Positions 59,206 through 64,000 of a stretch of DNA of 64,000 bases are shown here, one piece after another; position 1 is the stretch's first letter; the number at the start of each line of letters is the position of its first letter. Below the pieces are notes generated by a model. The model did no database searches and was not told the origin of the DNA. It saw only the letters and a program-made list of their open reading frames with translations. Source of the stretch: Gordius sp. MW1. Lineage: Eukaryota; Nematomorpha; Gordioida; Gordea; Gordiidae. The translations under genes were made by a program, and so were the position numbers. Where the stretch lies: the NCBI GenBank assembly GCA_964036665.1, contig OZ038528.1, positions 620,001-684,000 of the forward strand. Reading direction: 5' to 3'.

Positions 59206-60515
59206 TTACACATGCATAATACGTCATCATATTTACATGGATATTGAAAAGATTTATATATGGAAGAGAATACCAATAGTTTTATATTAATAGTAGTAGC
59301 CAGAATTTAATTTAAGGTTCATCAATTGGCCTGGTTATTTTTATAACCCCCTCCTTGCCTTTTATATTTTAGCAAAGAAATTAATATAAAATTAGTAATA
59401 CACTAAAGAAAGCCTAACCTAGACGGTAACAAACATTATATTATAAAACATCACAATGTTAAGATTTTGCAGAATTGTTGGGAGAAATTTTTTGTTGAAT
59501 TTGAACAATTTTTAATTAATAAAATCAGAACAAAATTCTAACAGCAATAGAAGATTTTAATATACATGCTATTATTAATATAAGTATATAAAAGTGAGAT
59601 AATCGTTAAATATCATTGATTAAGCCGTTAATAAGTGTAGGGACACAGGGACCCATATCAGTAAAGGCATAGGGTTCTGTAGGGGGTGGGGCACAGGGTA
59701 ATTATCAATGTTAACAAATTCAAAAACGAAAATTAAAATTTCGATTCACAATTTAGTCAATGGTCATTTTTTTCCATATTTTGAATTAATAATAGAATTT
59801 TTAAAGTATATTTGATTATTTTAATGTCCACATTTCATTTTACAAAACAATCCCTTGTTACATGGCCAGCTTCTGCCAAATTAAAAAAATACTATCTTTT
59901 TCTTCTTCAAATTTTTATCACATGCAAAACATACGTTATAAAACGGCGAGTAAATTTGAGGTTTTAAATTTAAATGAATTTTATTTTTTTTTTTTACAAA
60001 AAAGTAGATTTTTATGTTGTGTATATGTTTTAAGGTTTTGATTTAAATTAAAGAATTCTTATGATATTCTTGCTATTTAATATAAATACAATGTTACTAC
60101 TCGCAAACAATTTATTTTATAATCGTTCCTGCGCATTTGGCAGAAATACTCAAGCATTTTTTATAAAAATGTGAAAAGCTAAGGTGATACTAGAACTTGA
60201 CAAAATTGTTTTAAAAATAAAAAACGGTATTATTTTTTCCAAATACAATTATAAATCATTTGCAGATCTTAATCTCCTAATAATAATTCCGACGACAAAT
60301 TTATTTATTGACGTATAATTAACAGAGGTCGGAATTTTCTGGCAGAACCCCGCTTGGTCCGATATAATACCTAAATTGCACGTCCGATGTTTTTTAAATG
60401 TTCGCTCCTCGGCCATGCCAAAATCAGTGGAGCAGCCTGGTGTGAAATGATACCTTTTTTAAATTTTTAGTAGTAATTTTGAATTCCCAGTTTTTTTAGA
60501 TAAGACCTATTGGTA
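59206..60515. other. AT-rich DNA with scraps of known repeats
   Basis: Positions 59,428-59,525 repeat the sequence at 44,308-44,405 (ACAATGTTAAGATTTTGCAG), and 59,740-59,780 has one degenerate minisatellite unit. A short LINE 3' scrap (AAATACAATTATAAATCATT at 60,240) resembles the KYNFKSFAD segment near 17,530. CAGAGGTCGG at 60,326 looks like a hAT end. No gene was seen. Confidence 0.45.
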
Positions 60516-60706
60516 GTGTTGTGGCTGGGTTTTGTTTGGTCGACCTATGGTTTTAGTTGACTGATCCTAAGAGTAAAGGTTTGACCAGAAACCTTTACTC
60601 TGATTATGCGATTAAGAAAAACAGATCAAAAAACCTTTGACCTGTTTATGCATAGTGGACTAAAACCGTAGGTAGACCGAACAAAACCTATCCGTTTTTA
60701 CAACAC
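60516..60706. mobile_element. GTGTTGTAAAAACGG palindromic MITE, copy C
   Basis: Left end TA-GTGTTGTGGCTGGGTTTTG (AAAAAC deleted), right end CCGTTTTTACAACAC. Internal inverted words include AAAGGTTTGACC and GGTCGACC. Confidence 0.7.
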
Positions 60707-61106
60707 ACCTACTAGTAATAAATATTTTACATCCTGATTAAAAAAGGAAAAAATCGTACATGAAAACACAATGACACGCTATATGAAAAAATCTCATTAA
60801 GCCCGAATCTTGTTATAGTACGGGCCCGGGCCCGCCAGAAATCTAAATCTACACAGCTCTATCGTTAAAAAAAGAAAATTGAGAAAACCCGAAAAGATTA
60901 CACTTTTTATTTTCATACATCCTACACATCGCGAATCCAAAAAATTACATAGATTCATGCTCTATATTGAATATAGAAAAAACACTGAGAATTTATATAA
61001 GACAAAATAATTCATCCATTTGTCATTAGAAACGTGTCATAATATCAATCAAAAATATGTATTTTTCGTAAAAATTTCTATTATTGTAAAAGCATATAAG
61101 AGGCAA
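60707..61106. other. 3' flank of the unrecognised minus-strand gene
   Basis: It contains TTTATT (AATAAA on the minus strand) near 60,906, about 200 nt past the stop, and a GC-rich scrap CGGGCCCGGGCCCGCC at 60,822-60,838, probably hAT-derived. Confidence 0.4.
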
Positions 61107-63725
61107 TTAATATTTTTTCAAAAATTTGATCATTTCTTTGGCTTCTTTAGATTCCAAATACTTATTTGCCAGAGACACGAATTCTGGATCGTAGGGGTCC
61201 GAGGAACATCTGATGGTTGATCAATAAAAAAATTATTACATTTCAACCAACAAAAAGATTTTTAAATAATTAGTACAGAAACAATGTTTTAGTGCAAAGC
61301 TTTACAAAAAAAATTCTAATGTTTTTTATTTAATTTTCACCTTGCAAAACTGTTATTCCAAATTCAAGCATTTTAAAACCCTATTAAACATCATATTTAA
61401 AAAAAAGAAATGCTTTACTAAAGAAAGGCGCTGTGGCAATTTCAATAATTAACAGCTAGTGTTGTAAAAACGGCTGTGTTTTATATGGTCTACCTTTGGT
61501 TTTAGTCAACTACACATAAACAGACCTGAGCTTTTTTGGTCTCTTTTTCTTAGTTGACGCCGACTTAACATAAAGAGACCAAAAAATCTTTGGTTTGCTT
61601 ATGTTTAGTCGACTATAACCAAAAGCCAACTAAGCAAAACCCAGCCCTATTTACAACACTAAATAACACAAAATCCATACATATAAATTTCGACAAAAAA
61701 TTATTATGTTGATAAAGTAACAGAAACTTACATTGGTTCCATGAGGACTTCCATGTCACTTACATCTATGTCCGATTTAAAACCGTATTGCTTGTTAATG
61801 ATCTTTAGCTTTTTTACCGAGGCTTTCAGCATTTGGCGGGTTCTAGAAGTTAAAATGCAAAAACTACACATAGTTGTTATTCTAAAAGCATAGCAATTTT
61901 CTAGAAGCTTCGCAAAAAAAAGTATTGTTACTCCTATCGTTTGCTACCATTTTTTTGTATTTAATGAATAACGAAAGAATAAAAGAGCGTTTTAAACTAT
62001 TATATAAATATTTTGCTATCATTTCATATCCCAACATTATATGTTTAAGCTTCAGCGAGTCAATTTTGAGCCAAAATTTTATAAAAACTATGGTTAAAAT
62101 TGATTAGGAGAACGGCATGGGGGTAGCCAGGTTTTATATAAGGGGGTGGGCGAAAGTGTTTAGGTTCAACCAGGGGGAGGGGCAAAACATAATTTTTTTT
62201 TTAATTTTTAAGGGTTTTTGTATAACTTTATTTTTCATTTAAAAGATAGGGCGGTTACCCCCCCCCCCTGTCTACGCCCATGTTAAACGGTTTTTAAATA
62301 AGCCACTTAATATTACGTACAACGCTTCTATGGTGTCTTTTTCGTATACAGGCAAATTGGGTTGGATGCTATGTAATCGTTGTTCAAAATCTTCGTGTAA
62401 CCTTCATTATTTTGAGTAAATCAATAATGTTAAAAATTTTAAAATTTGAGGAAGAAAATATTAAACGATATTTCAAAAACAATTTTACAAGGAAATTTTC
62501 TGCCTAGGTTTTTTAGTTTTGGATTGTTTACGTCCTTTTGAATGACTCACAACAGGTATTTCGTCCACGACAGCTGATGTGTAAATAAAAGATGCCAATA
62601 TAAAACTTTATCTTGTATTCGCTGAAATATCTTTTAAAAAATAAAATTGACCCCCTTAAAATCCTTTATTTATAAATCAAATTAAACTACTAAAATTTTA
62701 CCTTTTAATTTGCAAGTTATTGACGACTGAAAAAGGCCAAAATCGCTGTTTTTAGCAACTTTGACAGCAAATAATTCAAAAACTTGACGTAAAGAAGAAA
62801 AAAAAAATATATTCGTGTTCACCGCAAAAAACTCTATCAAAATCTGCAAACTTGCCAGTCGATTTTTGTTGCTGGACCGTGTTTTTTAAAAATTTCAAAT
62901 GGGGAAAAAAACTATCAAAACGGCATAGATAGACTTTAAATTTTGAAAAATCTATCAACTTAATATGTAAAAAATTGCATGACTAATTGTTTTTTTAATA
63001 TCTTTGATCATATTGCAATTATTTTAAAATACTACAATCATTAAGGAGCGTTATATAAGCAATATGTATTCATCCTTCTCTCTTAAAAGAGGCCAGGAGT
63101 CTAAGGGCTTGTCATAATATCAGATTCAGATTCAAATTGCGCGAATTTATCTTTGTCTAAATATCCGATTCAATTTCATGGTTCAAACTCGGTTGTAATT
63201 ATTAATTGTTTTTTGAGAGTTAAAAATGTTTTTTTTTGTTTATTTAACTATTGGATTCGATAAACTTTGCTGATACCTAAAAATTTAAAAACATACAACA
63301 TTTAAGCTTAGGAAAATTTTTGCATCTTACAATATCGCTCTTATGTTATGCGTCTGAAATGTAAATCTGCTGTGCATTCGAAGTTAAGACACGGCTATGT
63401 TATAACCCATCCGGGGATTTTGGCTGTGCAACAAAATCCGATATTAAGACAAGCCCTAGGAAAGATTTAAAAGTTAAATTTTGCAATTAAATCTCCTATA
63501 TTTTAATAAAAAAGATTCATTAAACCCCGAAACTACTATAATTTACCTGGCACAGGGGAAGAGCTTTCCATCGCGTCGACGCCATTTTGAAATGAATCTT
63601 GGGAGAGGGAGGGTGTGGGTATGTGTTGGTTAGAAGTGTTTTTGAGCCATTCACTAACTTTTGCATGACTCAGGTCTCGCATGCAAGAATCAACGTATCG
63701 TTCGCCAGGGCTTTTGGAAGGGCTT
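61107..63725 (-). CDS. Unrecognised multi-exon gene, 3' part (5 exons)
   Basis: Exons on the minus strand, 5' to 3': 63547-63725, 62489-62573, 62324-62401, 61732-61842, 61107-61209. Every junction is GT-AG and the phases fit across all four introns (1, 2, 2, 2), giving 184 C-terminal residues. The 5' part lies beyond the window or is unresolved: exon 1 here needs a phase-2 donor upstream. Readable segments are SPGERYVDSCMRDLSHAKV, a Ser/Pro-rich stretch, a basic KGRKQSKTKKPRQK patch, LHEDFEQRLHSIQPNLPVYE, the helical TRQMLKASVKKLKIINKQYG, and the tail LANKYLESKEAKEMIKFLKK. No signal peptide or membrane segment is seen. The basic patch could be a nuclear signal, making an intracellular or nuclear protein likely. 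I do not recognise the family. Introns of 87 to 973 nt; MITEs lie in three of them. Confidence 0.7.
61459..61659. mobile_element. GTGTTGTAAAAACGG palindromic MITE, copy D
   Basis: Ends GTGTTGTAAAAACGGCTG and CAGCCCTATTTACAACAC with TA on both sides (61457-61458, 61660-61661). It lies in the last intron of the minus-strand gene. GTCGACTATAACC and ACTAAACATAAGC-type words form further internal pairing. Confidence 0.8.
62116..62282. mobile_element. G/C-run hAT-like MITE in an intron
   Basis: CATGGGGGTAGCCAGG to CTACGCCCATG, with GGGGGAGGGGCAAAACAT and a C run inside. It lies in the intron between 61,842 and 62,324. Confidence 0.75.
63105..63456. mobile_element. PIF/Harbinger-type MITE, copy 3, in an intron
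   Basis: GGGCTTGTCATAATATC to GATATTAAGACAAGCCC, flanked by TAA (left) and TAG (right). 352 bp; it shares its interior (GAAGTTAAGACACGGCTATG) with copy 1. It lies in the intron between 62,573 and 63,547. Confidence 0.82.
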
Positions 63726-63781
63726 CTAAAATCAACGAGGAAAAAGCACGATTAACTTTAGCGTAATTAAGCTATATTGCC

Positions 63782-63926
63782 CATGGGCGTAGCTAAGGGG
63801 GGGGGGGGGCAGGGTAAAAATGGTTAAATTTATTGAAAATATGGCTAAAATTTCAATAAATGATCATTTTGGCCCTCCCTAAATCATTATTGCCCCCCTC
63901 CAATCTCAACGCTGGCTACGCCCATG
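63782..63926. mobile_element. G/C-run hAT-like MITE upstream of the minus-strand exons
   Basis: CATGGGCGTAGCTAAGG with a 12-G run, the AT-rich core, TTTGGCCCTCCCTAAATC and GCTGGCTACGCCCATG. ATATTGCC (left) and ATAGTGCT (right) may be a mutated 8-bp duplication. It is shorter than the other copies because part of the left side is deleted. Confidence 0.78.
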
Positions 63927-64000
63927 ATAGTGCTAACGATTGAATCAAAATCATTAATTGTTAAAAGCTACTCATTTGAATGATGAGCGAGATCTTAGAG

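Overview
The window is nuclear DNA from an invertebrate animal. The genes have GT-AG introns and poly(A) signals, and they encode animal families: a FoxA-type forkhead factor, a rhodopsin-family receptor, FIS1, RBM34 and a secreted antistasin-like protein. The DNA is AT-rich and packed with DNA transposons. Several introns are only 34-37 nt long. That size class is well known in some flatworms and a few other lineages, so a flatworm-like host is possible, but I cannot place the species.

Left part (1-18,000). A decayed hAT transposon (about 1,530-2,975) is followed by a minus-strand peptide-type GPCR (3,784-5,112). A large foldback repeat (6,470-7,490) precedes FIS1, a five-exon plus-strand gene (7,735-9,644) that no long ORF reveals. 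A dense transposon block follows. It holds a Harbinger-type MITE, a hAT element with target-site duplication, transposase remnant and a 37-nt intron, two more complete hAT elements built on CTCGT/GAGAC arrays, and two 5'-truncated or decayed copies of one LINE C-terminal region (11,275-11,945 minus; 16,595-17,706 plus).

Middle (18,000-43,500). This is mostly MITEs and anonymous AT-rich DNA around a two-exon FoxA gene (28,078-30,362, 700 aa). A third LINE fragment lies at 34,497. A minus-strand signal-peptide gene with antistasin-like cysteine spacing (39,847-40,668) ends inside a G/C-run MITE. A 1.5-kb near-perfect palindrome follows at 41,456.

Right part (43,500-64,000). A 3.3-kb pogo/Tigger-like element contains a nested minisatellite element. 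A decayed APE-type LINE (endonuclease 47,440-48,020; RT 52,360-53,035) is split by a 1,513-bp tandem repeat (48,752-52,338). RBM34 (seven exons, plus, 53,241-56,298) comes next, then a second minisatellite copy and a foldback. The last gene is an unrecognised minus-strand gene of at least five exons (61,107-63,725) with four MITEs in or beside its introns.

The genes do not form a pathway. Their shared feature is an AT-rich host with very short introns and heavy MITE load. I found no CRISPR array, tRNA, rRNA or organised novel system. The most unusual items are the LINE-embedded macrosatellite, the ultrashort introns shared by host genes and a transposon, the antistasin-like gene ending in a MITE, and the unrecognised gene.
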